From NCBI GenBank assembly GCA_028284345.1, contig JANQRY010000006.1, positions 248,001-312,000 of the forward strand: 64,000 nucleotides of DNA, in the 5' to 3' direction. This stretch comes from Hyphococcus sp. (lineage in GTDB: Bacteria > Pseudomonadota > Alphaproteobacteria > Caulobacterales > Parvularculaceae). Both the position numbers and the translations under genes were made by a program. The notes beneath the pieces were generated by a model, which was not told the DNA's origin, searched no databases, and was given only the letters and a program-made list of their open reading frames with translations. Numbering within the stretch: position 1 is the stretch's first letter; each line of letters opens with the position of its first letter. This document shows, piece after piece, positions 47,233 through 56,550 of the stretch.

Positions 47233-48384
47233 ATGGGCCTTTCCTGGTTCGGAAAGAAAAAGACCGTCGCGATTTCCGGCGATTTCGACGGCGGCAACAT
47301 CAAGGTCGTTGATGCGAGCGAGGCTTCCGATATTCGTCTCGAAATCAAACCCGACGGCGCCGCGGACTTTTTTCAGTACTTCAACTTTCGCGTTGACGGC
47401 GCCGCCGGCAAATCCCTCGCCATGCATCTGACAAACGCCGCTCAGGCGTCCTATGTTCCGGGCTGGACCGATTATCGCGCTGTCGCTTCCTATGACGGCG
47501 AGGACTGGTTCCGCGTTGACACGCGATACGCCGACGGAGTCCTGACGATCGACCATACGCCCAAGCGCGCAAGCGTTCAGTATGCTTACTTCGCCGCCTA
47601 TCCCACAGCGCGGTTTCGGTCTTTCGTGGAAACGTTCAGCAGGGAATCGGGATTGTCGCGCGAGACCATCGGTAAGACCCTGGACGGGCAGGCGATTGAA
47701 TATTTTCGCGCTGGCGACGGGCCGCTTCAGTTCTGGGTCATCGCCCGTCAGCATCCGGGCGAGACCATGGCGTCGTGGTGGATTGAAGGCTTTCTTCCGG
47801 CGCTCGCCGACAAAGAGAACCCGGCCGCGCAATCGCTGCGCAAGGCGGCGACGGTTCACGTTATTCCATGCATGAATCTTGACGGTGCGCGCCGGGGCCA
47901 TTTGCGCACCAACGCCGCCGGCGTTGATCTTAACCGGGCGTGGCGCAACGCGACGATGGAGAAGAGCCCGGAAGTCTTTCTCGTTCGTGAAAAGATGCGC
48001 GAGACCGGGGTCGATTTTTTCATCGACGTCCATGGCGACGAAGCTATTCCCAACAATTTTCTCGTCAGCGCCCAAGGCGTTCCGTCCTGGAGCGAGGCCC
48101 GTCAGGTGCGATTTGATCGCTATTCCGCATTGCTGCTTGAGGCGAGCCGGGATTTTCAGACCAAGGACGGCTATCCCGCGACGGCGCCGGGCAAAGCGAA
48201 TCTCGACATCGCCAACAACTATGTCGCCGAGACCTGGGACTGCCTGTCGATGACCCTGGAGATGCCGTTCAAGGATGCGAATGTGAATCCCATGCCCGAT
48301 GTCGGCTGGTCGCCGGCGCGCTGCCGTAATTTTGCGCGCGAGCATTTGCGGGTGATGGCGGAGATTGCTGGCGGCCTTGCATAG
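47233..48384 (+). CDS. M14 metallocarboxypeptidase, cytosolic type
   Basis: Zinc carboxypeptidase of 383 residues with no signal peptide. An N-terminal beta domain (about 1-130) precedes the M14 domain, where zinc ligands are seen in ARQHPGETMASWW (His, Glu) and the His of DVHGDE. The substrate carboxylate site is near VDLNRAWR, and the catalytic Glu is in SMTLEMPFKD. This layout matches the cytosolic carboxypeptidase (CCP) subfamily, whose eukaryotic members trim polyglutamate; the bacterial substrate is unknown. It begins 38 bases after aspS and may be co-transcribed. Confidence 0.88.
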   Translation: MGLSWFGKKKTVAISGDFDGGNIKVVDASEASDIRLEIKPDGAADFFQYFNFRVDGAAGKSLAMHLTNAAQASYVPGWTDYRAVASYDGEDWFRVDTRYADGVLTIDHTPKRASVQYAYFAAYPTARFRSFVETFSRESGLSRETIGKTLDGQAIEYFRAGDGPLQFWVIARQHPGETMASWWIEGFLPALADKENPAAQSLRKAATVHVIPCMNLDGARRGHLRTNAAGVDLNRAWRNATMEKSPEVFLVREKMRETGVDFFIDVHGDEAIPNNFLVSAQGVPSWSEARQVRFDRYSALLLEASRDFQTKDGYPATAPGKANLDIANNYVAETWDCLSMTLEMPFKDANVNPMPDVGWSPARCRNFAREHLRVMAEIAGGLA

Positions 48385-48404
48385 TTCAAATGCATCTCAG
48401 TCCG

Positions 48405-48491
48405 TTCTCCCCGGCGAAAGCCGGGGTCCAGAAACGTGGAATACTGGAAGGGCGTAGACTTTTTCTGGATACCGGCTTTCGCCGGTAAGAT
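48405..48491. repeat. REP-like paired palindromic element
   Basis: Two arms (48405-48434 and 48462-48491) are nearly exact inverse copies of each other, and each also folds alone: CCCCGGC GAAA GCCGGGG and ACCGGC TTTC GCCGGT. The design resembles BIME/REP elements. It fills the gap between the M14 carboxypeptidase and the convergent acyltransferase gene and may also end transcription. Confidence 0.7.
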
Positions 48492-48537
48492 CGGGAGGAG
48501 AGTTTGAGGCAATGAATTTGCCTGTCGGTATTTTCGA

Positions 48538-49566
48538 CTAAACTACCAATCCCCGCTGATCGTCGCGCCCCATGGCCAGCAGGAACGGGTCCTCTTTCTG
48601 GCGCTTGCTGAAATCCGATTTCGACGTCAGGCCCAGCCAGCGATGGCGGATAAGCTCCTGCGCGATTGGCGCCCCGAGCGTTGAACCGGGCCCGGCGAGG
48701 ATCAGGACGTCGGGCGCGAATTCCTTGACCGCGACTTCCACTGACTTTGAGAAGTCGTAGGTTTCGACGATCTGATGGCCTAACGTATACTGATAAAGCG
48801 CGTCCTCTTCCGTCGCCCCCGGCGTCCAGACGGCGCCGCGGCCGTCGATCATGGGGATGTCCGGCGCGCGAAACAACGCCTCCGGCAAGGCGTCGAACGC
48901 GGCGTCCGATACATGCTGCAATAGAGGCGTGTGGAACGCCGCATGGCGCGCCAGCCGAAACGGGTATCGGCCTTCCGCCGGCGGCAGGGATTTTTCCATC
49001 GCCGCCATGCCGGCCTCGTCGCCGGCGAGGACGGCCATGCCGCCAAGCCGGATTGAGACGAACGCGTCGCCGTCGGTTTTGCCCGCATGTAAGGCCTCGG
49101 AGACGGCTTTGCTGTTTTCATTGGACGGCCGCCAGTCTTCGTCGACGAAGGGATAGATCAACTGGCCGCCGACGCCTTTTTCCTCCATCAGCGCGCCCAT
49201 CGTATCGACAAGGCGAATGGCGTTCGCGGCGTCAACGGCGCCGGCCGCCGCAAGGGTCAGATACCAGCCAAGCGAGTTCCCGCAGACGGCGGCAATGTCG
49301 TAGCGTTCGCGGTTAATCGCGGCAAAATCCGCCAACGCGCATGTATAGATCAACGCGGATGCATTGATGGAAGAGGCGTGCCGGCTTGCGGCGTATGTTT
49401 TGGCATTATCAAGTGCGGTGACCGGCGTCCTGCCTTGCGCTTTTCGCCGTGCGTCGACGCTGGCGATGAAGTCGGCCTTGTCGCCATGATGACGGGCAAG
49501 ATAGCCAAGCTCTTCCTTGCCGTAGGTTCCCCGGCCGGGAAAAATGACGACGGCTGATTTTTTCAT
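48538..49566 (-). CDS. FabD-like acyl-carrier acyltransferase domain protein
   Basis: A 342-residue protein of the malonyl-CoA:ACP transacylase fold. The start AVVIFPGRGTYGKEELGYL replaces the usual F-x-F-P-G-Q-G motif. The nucleophile elbow is VCGNSLGWYL where FabD has GHSLGE, and the catalytic His is probably in RHAAFHTPLL. The changed elbow suggests that the acyl group or acceptor is not the usual malonyl/ACP. Its ATG overlaps the stop of the E1 gene (ATGA), so the two are translated together and probably act in one pathway, perhaps using the acyl-CoA made by the dehydrogenase. The general fatty-acid fabD is probably elsewhere. Confidence 0.75.
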   Translation of the reverse strand: MKKSAVVIFPGRGTYGKEELGYLARHHGDKADFIASVDARRKAQGRTPVTALDNAKTYAASRHASSINASALIYTCALADFAAINRERYDIAAVCGNSLGWYLTLAAAGAVDAANAIRLVDTMGALMEEKGVGGQLIYPFVDEDWRPSNENSKAVSEALHAGKTDGDAFVSIRLGGMAVLAGDEAGMAAMEKSLPPAEGRYPFRLARHAAFHTPLLQHVSDAAFDALPEALFRAPDIPMIDGRGAVWTPGATEEDALYQYTLGHQIVETYDFSKSVEVAVKEFAPDVLILAGPGSTLGAPIAQELIRHRWLGLTSKSDFSKRQKEDPFLLAMGRDDQRGLVV

Positions 49567-51770
49567 TCCGCCGCCCTGCCGGCGCTGACGCCGAGCAGGC
49601 TCAGCGCCGCCGCGGCGATTTCGTTCTTGCTGACGAGGACGGCGTCGGCCGCCGGTCCGAGCGGAATGAACGTGTCTTCGCCCGCAATGCGTTTCAGATT
49701 GTAGGAAAGCCCGCGGTCGGCGAATTGCGCAATGATTTCTTCCCCGGGTCCGCCGGTGCGCCGGCATTCATCGACGATGAGCACGTTGCGGCGTTTGCCG
49801 ACCGCATCGACAACGGCGTCGATGGGCAGTGGCGCCAGCCAGCGCAGGTCAATGATGCGCGCCGATACGCCGGCCTCCTTTAGTTGCGCAAGCGCGCGCC
49901 GGGAGAGGTATGTTCCGTTGCCATAGGTGATGATGGCCAGATCGCGTCCGTCGCCAATGATGTTGGGCGCGCCAAAGGGGGCCGCGCCGTCGATGTCGTC
50001 ATAGACCGCGGTCATCGCGCCGTCGCCGTCTGATATGTCCTTCGTCCCGTAAAGGGCGATCGGTTCGAGGAAGACAACGACCCGGCGTTCTTCCCGCGCC
50101 ATGCGGAAGCACTCGCGCAATAGGCCCACGGCTTCGGCGCCGCTTGACGGGCAGGCAAGGACGATGCCCGGTATGTCGCGAAAAACCGCGACCGAATTAT
50201 CGTTGTGAAAATGCCCGCCGAACCCTTTCTGATAGGCGAGACCGGCGACCCGCGCGACCATGGGGTTCGTGTACTGACCGTTTGAGAAGAACGGCAGCGA
50301 CGCCGCTTCCCCACGCAACTGGTCTTCCGCATTGTGCACATAGGCGAGAAACTGAATCTCCGGCACGGGCAGAAAGCCGTTATGGGCAAGGCCGATGCCG
50401 AGCCCGAGGATCGATTGTTCGTCGAGCAGCGTATCGAACACGCGCGCTGGTCCGAATTTCTGTTGCAGTTTTGTTGTCGCGCCGTAGACGCCGCCTTTTT
50501 TGCCCACATCCTCGCCGAAAACGACGATGTTGCGGTCCCGCGCCATTTCGTCGGCGAGGGCGAGGGAGATCAATCGCGACATGTGTTGCGGCTCGCGCCG
50601 CGCGCGCGCTTCATCCGGCGCGCCGTCAAGCAGCTTGCCGGGCCGCCGCGCTGCGAGCGACTTCGCCGGCGAAAGGGACGACATGACCGCCGGCGCCGAA
50701 GCGAGTTTGGGTCGGTCGCAGGCCGCCTCCATGGCCCGGCGCACGCGGCCGCGAATGTCGCCGTAAAGCGTTTCGATGTCGGACGAGGACGCGCCCGCGC
50801 TTTCCATAAGGCGGCGGGCGGAATGAAGCAGCGGGTCCTCATCAGCCTCGGCTTCGATTTCGGCCCGGTTGCGATACCCGGTTTCAAGGTCGGAGCCGGC
50901 GTGGCCCATCAGGCGCACGGTGCGGAGATGCAGGAAGACGGGTTTGCGCGCGACCCGCGCCCAATGTTCCGCTTCCCGGCCGGCACGCACGGCGTCGACG
51001 ATGTCGCGCGCATCGCCGTAGACATAGCGAAGCCCCGCGCGCGCTCCATAGTTGGCGGCGATCCAGCCTTCCGGCGTTTTAACCGATATGCCGACGCCGT
51101 TGTCTTCGCAGGCGAAGATGAGCGGCAGGGGCAGGCCGCGATAGCCCGTGAGGGCCGCGGCGTTGATCGCCCCTTGCGCGGTCGAGTGATTGGCCGATGC
51201 GTCGCCGAAGCTGCAATAGACAACGCTGTCGAGGGGCAGGACGGCGTCCTGTTTTTTCTGCGTGCGGGCTAGGGCGATCGAGAACGCCGCGCCCATGGCT
51301 TTCGGAAGGTGCGAGGCGATGGTGCTGGTCTGCGGCGGTATGAAGAGAGACTTCGATCCAATCACCTTGTGACGGCCGCCGGACATCGGGTCCTCCGACG
51401 AGGCGACAAAGGAGAGCGCCATGTTCCAGATCGGCGTTTCGCCGGGACGCTTGCGCGCCCGCTCCAGATAAAGCGCGCCGCTGCGATAATGGAGGAACGC
51501 CATGTCGTCGACGCGCAAGACATGGGCGAGGGCGGCGTTGCCCTCATGGCCGGCGCTGCCGATGGAATAGAAACCGCGGCGTTCCGCGCCGAGACGGCGC
51601 GCTTCGAGGTCGAGGGCGCGGCTGGTCAGTTGGCTTTCAAACAGGCCGGCGAGGGCTGTGGACGAAAGACCCGCGTCCTCGAGGCGCGTCCCGGCGACCG
51701 GCGCGGGGACGCGCCCCGCCTTTAGCCGTTCCAGAAATCCGTCCTTCGCCGCGCCGATCGCCCCGGCCAT
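49563..51770 (-). CDS. Fused alpha-beta E1 subunit of a 2-oxoacid dehydrogenase
   Basis: Thiamine-diphosphate-dependent decarboxylase of 735 residues joining the alpha (about 1-350) and beta (about 395-735) E1 subunits in one chain. The ThDP motif starts at FGDASANHSTAQ and ends at ACEDNGVG. The beta half has VVFGEDVGKKGGVYGATTKL, FDTLLDEQSILGLGIG and DECRRTGGPGEEI. The pattern is closest to branched-chain 2-oxoacid dehydrogenases. No E2 or E3 gene is next to it. ATG 51770 with AGGA upstream is chosen; the longer frame reaches into the divergent nitroreductase gene. Coupled to the FabD-like gene downstream. Confidence 0.88.
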   Translation of the reverse strand: MAGAIGAAKDGFLERLKAGRVPAPVAGTRLEDAGLSSTALAGLFESQLTSRALDLEARRLGAERRGFYSIGSAGHEGNAALAHVLRVDDMAFLHYRSGALYLERARKRPGETPIWNMALSFVASSEDPMSGGRHKVIGSKSLFIPPQTSTIASHLPKAMGAAFSIALARTQKKQDAVLPLDSVVYCSFGDASANHSTAQGAINAAALTGYRGLPLPLIFACEDNGVGISVKTPEGWIAANYGARAGLRYVYGDARDIVDAVRAGREAEHWARVARKPVFLHLRTVRLMGHAGSDLETGYRNRAEIEAEADEDPLLHSARRLMESAGASSSDIETLYGDIRGRVRRAMEAACDRPKLASAPAVMSSLSPAKSLAARRPGKLLDGAPDEARARREPQHMSRLISLALADEMARDRNIVVFGEDVGKKGGVYGATTKLQQKFGPARVFDTLLDEQSILGLGIGLAHNGFLPVPEIQFLAYVHNAEDQLRGEAASLPFFSNGQYTNPMVARVAGLAYQKGFGGHFHNDNSVAVFRDIPGIVLACPSSGAEAVGLLRECFRMAREERRVVVFLEPIALYGTKDISDGDGAMTAVYDDIDGAAPFGAPNIIGDGRDLAIITYGNGTYLSRRALAQLKEAGVSARIIDLRWLAPLPIDAVVDAVGKRRNVLIVDECRRTGGPGEEIIAQFADRGLSYNLKRIAGEDTFIPLGPAADAVLVSKNEIAAAALSLLGVSAGRAAE

Positions 51771-51861
51771 TGTTGTATTCCTGCGTTGCTTGTTTACCTT
51801 AAGCGACCATCGGCGCCTCCATACCATCCGCGCCGCCTTTTCCAAGTGGGGACCGCCGCTC

Positions 51862-52485
51862 GTGCAGAAATCATTGAAAACGCCTGAGTTTGGCGCGCCT
51901 TTGCCTGCGGCCTGCCCCAGCGACGAGGCTGTCGCGCTTCTATGGCGGCGACGGTCGACCCCGGCCGATTTCCTCAGCGCGCCGGGTCCGGATAGCGAAA
52001 CTTTGCAAAAAATCCTGACCATCGCGGCGCGGGCGCCGGACCATCGGCGCGTCGTTCCGTTTCGCTTCGTGGTTTTCGAGGGGGAGGCGCGGGCCGAGTT
52101 TGGCGAGACGCTCGCCGACGCATTTAAGGCGGACAATCCGGGCGTTGAGGAAAGCCGCATTGAAATCGAGCGCAACCGGTTCTTGCGGGCGCCGGTGGTC
52201 GTCGCGGTGATTTCCAGCATCAACGCCGCGCATAAAACGCCGGTATGGGAACAGACGCTGACCGCTGGGGCGGTCTGTCAGAACATGCTGGTGGCGGCGA
52301 GCGCGTTCGGCTTCGCCGCCCAGTGGCTCACCGAATGGTACGCATTCGATGACCGCATCAATGACGCCCTGTCGATGGCGGCGGACGAAAACATCGCCGG
52401 ATACATCTATATCGGCACGGCGAAAGAGGAGCCGCGGGAACGCGCGCGTCCGATTCTTGAAGACATTGTCACATGGCGTCGGTAA
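51862..52485 (+). CDS. Nitroreductase family protein
   Basis: FMN-dependent oxidoreductase of 207 residues, close in pattern to YdjA/RutE-type nitroreductases. FMN-contact segments are LLWRRRSTPADFLSAPGPD near the start, LTIAARAPDHRRVVPFRFVV, and WEQTLTAGAVCQNMLVAASA followed by AQWLTEWYAFDD. The physiological substrate is unknown. GTG 51862 with GGGGA nine bases upstream is the best start; the longer open frame to 51658 runs into the divergent E1 gene. Confidence 0.85.
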   Translation: MQKSLKTPEFGAPLPAACPSDEAVALLWRRRSTPADFLSAPGPDSETLQKILTIAARAPDHRRVVPFRFVVFEGEARAEFGETLADAFKADNPGVEESRIEIERNRFLRAPVVVAVISSINAAHKTPVWEQTLTAGAVCQNMLVAASAFGFAAQWLTEWYAFDDRINDALSMAADENIAGYIYIGTAKEEPRERARPILEDIVTWRR

Positions 52486-52567
52486 GTTCACATACGCGTG
52501 AGGATGCTCGCGCCGACAGCCGCGTGCGATTAGGAGCGACGAATCAACCAAGGAGAAGGGTAGATCC

Positions 52568-53191
52568 ATGATCAACGAACGCAGTTTCCTGAAGGCCGTT
52601 GTCGGCGCCTTCGCGATCTCTATGGGCGGCGTCCTTGCGGGCGGCGCGGCGGCGGAAGACGCCGTGGTTTCCGGCGAGTACACGGCGGACTACAAGCATC
52701 GCTATATCACCTTCAGCTACGACTATGTCGGCTTCATGCGGCCGAATTTGCAGTGGAGCGACTGGGACGCGACGCTGGACTGGAATGGGGACGATCCCGC
52801 GGCGTCATCGGTCTCCGTTACCATCGACGCGGCGTCGATTGACTCCGGCGTTGAAGAATTTGACGGGCATCTTCGCAGCGCGGACTTTTTCGATGTCGAA
52901 AATCACCCGACCATTACCTTCGTCAGCACCGCCCTCGATGCAACGGGCGACAATGAAGGAACGGTGACCGGCGACCTGACGATCAAGGGAATTACGAAGC
53001 CCGTGACGCTGAATGTCAAAATGAACAATGCCGGATTTGACCAACGCAACAATGCGCACCGGATCGGCTTTTCCGCCACCGGCGTTGTGAAGCGGTCCGA
53101 TTTCGGCGTTGGCCAGTATGCGCCCGCGATTAGCGACGATGTGGACCTGTCGATCGAAGCGGTCTTTGCACGACCGGTAGAGGCCGAATAA
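52568..53191 (+). CDS. Periplasmic YceI family protein
   Basis: A secreted lipocalin-like YceI protein of 207 residues. Signal peptide about 1-28 (FLKAVVGAFAISMGGVLAGG, cleavage near AAAE). The mature domain shows the typical ordering YKHRYITFSYDYVGFMRP, SIDSGVEEFDGHLRSADFFD, HPTITFVSTAL, GDLTIKGITKPVTLNV and FSATGVVKRSDFGVG. The family binds polyisoprenoids or other lipids. A strong AAGGAG precedes the ATG. It is followed, after six bases, by a cytochrome b561-YceI fusion, so the two are one operon. Confidence 0.93.
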   Translation: MINERSFLKAVVGAFAISMGGVLAGGAAAEDAVVSGEYTADYKHRYITFSYDYVGFMRPNLQWSDWDATLDWNGDDPAASSVSVTIDAASIDSGVEEFDGHLRSADFFDVENHPTITFVSTALDATGDNEGTVTGDLTIKGITKPVTLNVKMNNAGFDQRNNAHRIGFSATGVVKRSDFGVGQYAPAISDDVDLSIEAVFARPVEAE

Positions 53192-53197
53192 CCGTCG

Positions 53198-54472
53198 ATG
53201 GACGCCCGGCGGTACAACACGGTTGCGGTCGCCCTGCACTGGGCGATCGCGCTTCTGATTGTCGGACAGATCGTCGGCGGGATCTACATGCACAACCTGC
53301 CGAATTCAGCGCCGGCGAAGTTCGATATTTTTCAGCTTCATAAATCCTTCGGCCTGACGATCCTTGCGCTGACGTTTGTCCGTCTCGGATGGCGGTTGTT
53401 TCACGAGGCGCCGGCGCTGCCGGAAGCCATGCCGGGCTGGCAGAAACTGGCTGCGCGGGCGACGCACTGGCTGTTCTATTTTCTGATGTTGGCGGTGCCC
53501 GTCCTAGGCCTTGCCGCCGTTTCCGTATCGCCGAAGGACATTCCAACCGAATGGTTCGGTCTGTTCGTCGTGCCCCATCTCGGTTTTCTCGACCCCGGGG
53601 CGGACCCGGCGGCGACGGAAGGTCTGTTTATGGAACTGCACAAAGCGCTGTCCATTGCGATTGTCGGATTGCTTGCGTTGCACGTTGCGGCGGCGTTGAA
53701 GCATGGGCTGGTTAATCGGGACGGGGTGCTCCGTTCCATGGCGCCGGGCGCCGGCGCGGTGATTGGTGTCGTTATCGTTTTTGCGGCGTTTGGCGTTGGC
53801 GCCGCGGCCTATTTCGCGACGAAACCGGGCCCCGTTGACATCACGGCGGCGCCCCAGATCTCGGCGCCAGAGGCGTCGGCGCCCGTTGACCCGCCGGCGT
53901 CAGGCGAAGCGCTGGCGACGTCGACACCGCCGGCGACAAATTCTGTTTGCGGCGCAGAAACGGCGCTCGCCGTCAACTGGCGCGTCGACGAGGCGACAAG
54001 CCGCTTGCGCTTTATCGGCGCCCAGAACGGCCGACCGTTCGAAGGCGTGTTCGGCGCCTTCGCGGCGGAGATTGCCTTTGACGACAATGATCTGGATCAG
54101 TCCTGGCTTCGCGTCACGGTGCAAACGGCGTCGGCGGCGACCGGCGACCAGTTGATTGATTCCACGATCCCGGGCGGCGACTGGTTCGCGGTGAAGGATT
54201 TCCCCACGGCGACGTTTACGGCGTGCGACATCCGGCAAGTCGCCGACGGCGAATACGAGGCTGCCGGAACGCTCACCGTCAAAGACGTTTCCCACGACAT
54301 CACGCTGCCGTTTTCGCTTTCGATCGATGGCGATGTTGCAACGGCGAGCGGCGGCGTCGACCTGATCAGGACCGATTTCGGTTTGGGCGAGGCGTCGTCC
54401 TGGCTCGACGACGAAGGCGTCGCGCTCGAGGCGCGGGCTGAGTTTTCCGTCAGCGCGGCGCGCATCGATTAG
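53198..54472 (+). CDS. Cytochrome b561 fused to a YceI domain
   Basis: A 424-residue inner-membrane protein. The first half (about 1-210) is a b561-type cytochrome with four membrane segments and His ligands in VALHWAIALLIVG, QLHKSFGLTIL, ARATHWLFYFL and ALHVAAALKHGL. A further membrane segment (VIGVVIVFAAFGVGAAAYF) and a Pro/Ala-rich linker (about 230-265) lead to a YceI domain (about 270-424), ending with FGLGEASSWLDDEG. Electron transfer by the b561 part and lipid/quinone binding by the YceI part suggest a periplasmic quinone redox role; this is inference. Forms an operon with the preceding yceI. Confidence 0.9.
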   Translation: MDARRYNTVAVALHWAIALLIVGQIVGGIYMHNLPNSAPAKFDIFQLHKSFGLTILALTFVRLGWRLFHEAPALPEAMPGWQKLAARATHWLFYFLMLAVPVLGLAAVSVSPKDIPTEWFGLFVVPHLGFLDPGADPAATEGLFMELHKALSIAIVGLLALHVAAALKHGLVNRDGVLRSMAPGAGAVIGVVIVFAAFGVGAAAYFATKPGPVDITAAPQISAPEASAPVDPPASGEALATSTPPATNSVCGAETALAVNWRVDEATSRLRFIGAQNGRPFEGVFGAFAAEIAFDDNDLDQSWLRVTVQTASAATGDQLIDSTIPGGDWFAVKDFPTATFTACDIRQVADGEYEAAGTLTVKDVSHDITLPFSLSIDGDVATASGGVDLIRTDFGLGEASSWLDDEGVALEARAEFSVSAARID

Positions 54473-54498
54473 CGCTTCAGACGGTTAGTCTGAAGCGC
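54472..54498. terminator. Bidirectional hairpin between b561-YceI and cobT
   Basis: GCGCTTCAGAC (54472-54482) and GTCTGAAGCGC (54488-54498) form a perfect 11-bp stem with loop GGTTA. It begins at the last base of the TAG stop codon and lies ten bases before the end of the convergent cobT gene. There is no clear T-run, so termination strength is uncertain. Confidence 0.6.
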
Positions 54499-54507
54499 AC
54501 CGGAGCC

Positions 54508-56352
54508 TCAAGCCGCGCGTCCGCGCCCGCTGCGCGGCGCCTGTTCGTCGAAGAGTTCCGCGAGCTGATCGATAATGGCGCCGCCGAGCTGATCGACATC
54601 GACGATGGTCAGCGCGCGGGCGTAGTAGCGCGTCACGTCATGGCCGATGCCGATGGCGAGCAACTCAACCGGCGACCGGTTTTCGATATAGGCGATCATC
54701 TCGCGCAAATGTCGTTCGAGATAGGCGCCGCCATTGGCCGATGACGTCGTATCGTCCACGGGCGCGCCGTCGGAAATCACCATCAGGATGCGCCGCGCTT
54801 CCGCCCGGCCAAGAAGGCGCGTATGGGCCCAGTTCAGCGCCTCGCCGTCGATGTTTTCCTTGAGCAGCCCCTCTTTCATCATCAGGCCGAGGGAGGTGCG
54901 CGCGCGCCGCCAGGGCGCGTCCGCCGCTTTGTAGATCACGTGACGCAGATCATTGAGGCGGCCCGGTTTTGCGGGCCGTCCGTCCTGCACCCATTTCTCG
55001 CGCGACTGGCCGCCTTTCCAGGCGCGGGTCGTGAAGCCGAGAATTTCGACCTTGACGCCGCAGCGCTCCAGCGTGCGCGCGAGAATATCGGCGCAGATCG
55101 CCGCAATGGTGATCGGCCGGCCGCGCATGGACCCGGAGTTGTCGATGAGAAGCGTCACCACCGTGTCGCGAAAATCCTGTTCTTGTTCCATCTTGTAGGA
55201 AAGCGGCTGCATCGGATCGACGACAACGCGCGCAAGGCGCGCGGCGTCAAGGACGCCTTCGTCAAGATCAAACGCCCAGCTTCGGTTTTGCTGCGCGAGG
55301 AGTTTTCGCTGCAGCTTGTTGGCGAGCCGCGCAACGACCGTGTGCAGGTTCTCCAACTGCCGATCCAGCGAGCGGCGCAGGCGCTCCAGTTCCTCCGCAT
55401 CGCAAAGATCAATCGCGTCGGCGATTTCGTCGAACTCCGTGGTGTAGGGTTTATAGGCCTCGCCCGTATCGCCCTCGAAGCGGTTGCGGAGGCTGGAAAT
55501 CTTCGCATTTTCCTCTGCGCCGTCGTCTTCCTCGATCGACTGATCGATATCCTCGCTGGATATGTCGGCGTCGCCCTCGGCCGTGTCGCCTTCGCCGGCG
55601 TCCTCCGGGAACTGCGATTCGTCTTCGCCGTCGTCCTCGTCCTCGCCGTCATTTTCATCGTCGTCGGCGTTTTCGTCCTGATCGCTGTCGTCTTCGTCGG
55701 ATCTGTCGCCGCGGTCTTCATCGTCGAGATCGAGGTCGCGCAGGAAATCACGCACAAGGGCGGCGAATGCTTCCTGATTGTTCAGATCCGCGGCGTCGGC
55801 CATGGCGTCGAGAGACGCGCCGGCGCGCTCTTCGAGCGTTTCGCGCCAGGCCTCCATGATGCCGGCGGCGGAGGCGGGCGCGGAACGCCCGGTCAGGCGT
55901 TCGCGCAGCAAAAGCGCCGCCACATCGGCGAGCGGCGCCGCGTCCTTGGCGCTGAGGCGGTCATATCCCTTGTCCGCGATGATCTGTTCGAGGGACGCGG
56001 CGAGGTTGTCGCCGACGCCTTTCAGGGCCCGGGCGCCGATCGCTTCGCAGCGGGCGTTTTCAAGCGCGGCAAAAACGGCGCGCGCTTCCGCGCCCGCGGG
56101 CGACAGCCGCTCATGGGCGGCCGTATCGTGGTGGGCGAGACGTAAAGCCGCCGCATCGCCTTCGCCGCGGGCGATCGCCGCCGTATCCCGGTCGAGCGCG
56201 CGGGCGGGCAGGGGAATGCGGGCGGACTTGCCCGACACGGTCGCATGCTCGCCGCCAAAGGCGACCTCAACGTCATGCTGGGCCGACAGCGCCCGCGTCG
56301 CATGCAGGAGCGCGCGCTTGAAATCTTCCCGGACTTTTTCCTTCGGCGTCAT
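54508..56352 (-). CDS. cobT: Aerobic cobaltochelatase subunit CobT
   Basis: Subunit of the ATP-dependent CobNST complex that inserts cobalt into hydrogenobyrinic acid diamide in aerobic B12 synthesis. The 614-residue protein has an N-terminal CobT domain (about 1-215) and a very acidic low-complexity stretch (about 215-285, rich in DEDD runs). The C-terminal VWA domain (about 390-614) carries the MIDAS motif in [14 protein letters not shown] and [12 protein letters not shown]. Length and order are typical. cobS is not adjacent and cobN is not in the window. Confidence 0.93.
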   Translation of the reverse strand: MTPKEKVREDFKRALLHATRALSAQHDVEVAFGGEHATVSGKSARIPLPARALDRDTAAIARGEGDAAALRLAHHDTAAHERLSPAGAEARAVFAALENARCEAIGARALKGVGDNLAASLEQIIADKGYDRLSAKDAAPLADVAALLLRERLTGRSAPASAAGIMEAWRETLEERAGASLDAMADAADLNNQEAFAALVRDFLRDLDLDDEDRGDRSDEDDSDQDENADDDENDGEDEDDGEDESQFPEDAGEGDTAEGDADISSEDIDQSIEEDDGAEENAKISSLRNRFEGDTGEAYKPYTTEFDEIADAIDLCDAEELERLRRSLDRQLENLHTVVARLANKLQRKLLAQQNRSWAFDLDEGVLDAARLARVVVDPMQPLSYKMEQEQDFRDTVVTLLIDNSGSMRGRPITIAAICADILARTLERCGVKVEILGFTTRAWKGGQSREKWVQDGRPAKPGRLNDLRHVIYKAADAPWRRARTSLGLMMKEGLLKENIDGEALNWAHTRLLGRAEARRILMVISDGAPVDDTTSSANGGAYLERHLREMIAYIENRSPVELLAIGIGHDVTRYYARALTIVDVDQLGGAIIDQLAELFDEQAPRSGRGRAA

Positions 56353-56550
56353 GGCCCGGAACGTAGGCGCTCACGGCGCTTTCCGGAAGCGTCGTTGGCG
56401 CCGCACGAAAATGGGACGCGGCCTCGCCCATGACGGGAGGATTAAGGTTATCGGATTTCGAAAAAACCGAACAAAAACAACGAAAATCACCTTAACGCAT
56501 AGTTTTTGCAGCGTCCCGCCGCGACAGCTCATTAACGACGGCGGACCGAG

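Noticed and set aside
54823-56145. 440-codon plus-strand ORF antisense to cobT
   Set aside because: cobT has clear VWA motifs and an acidic region in the correct frame; the reverse frame stays open only because of codon bias.
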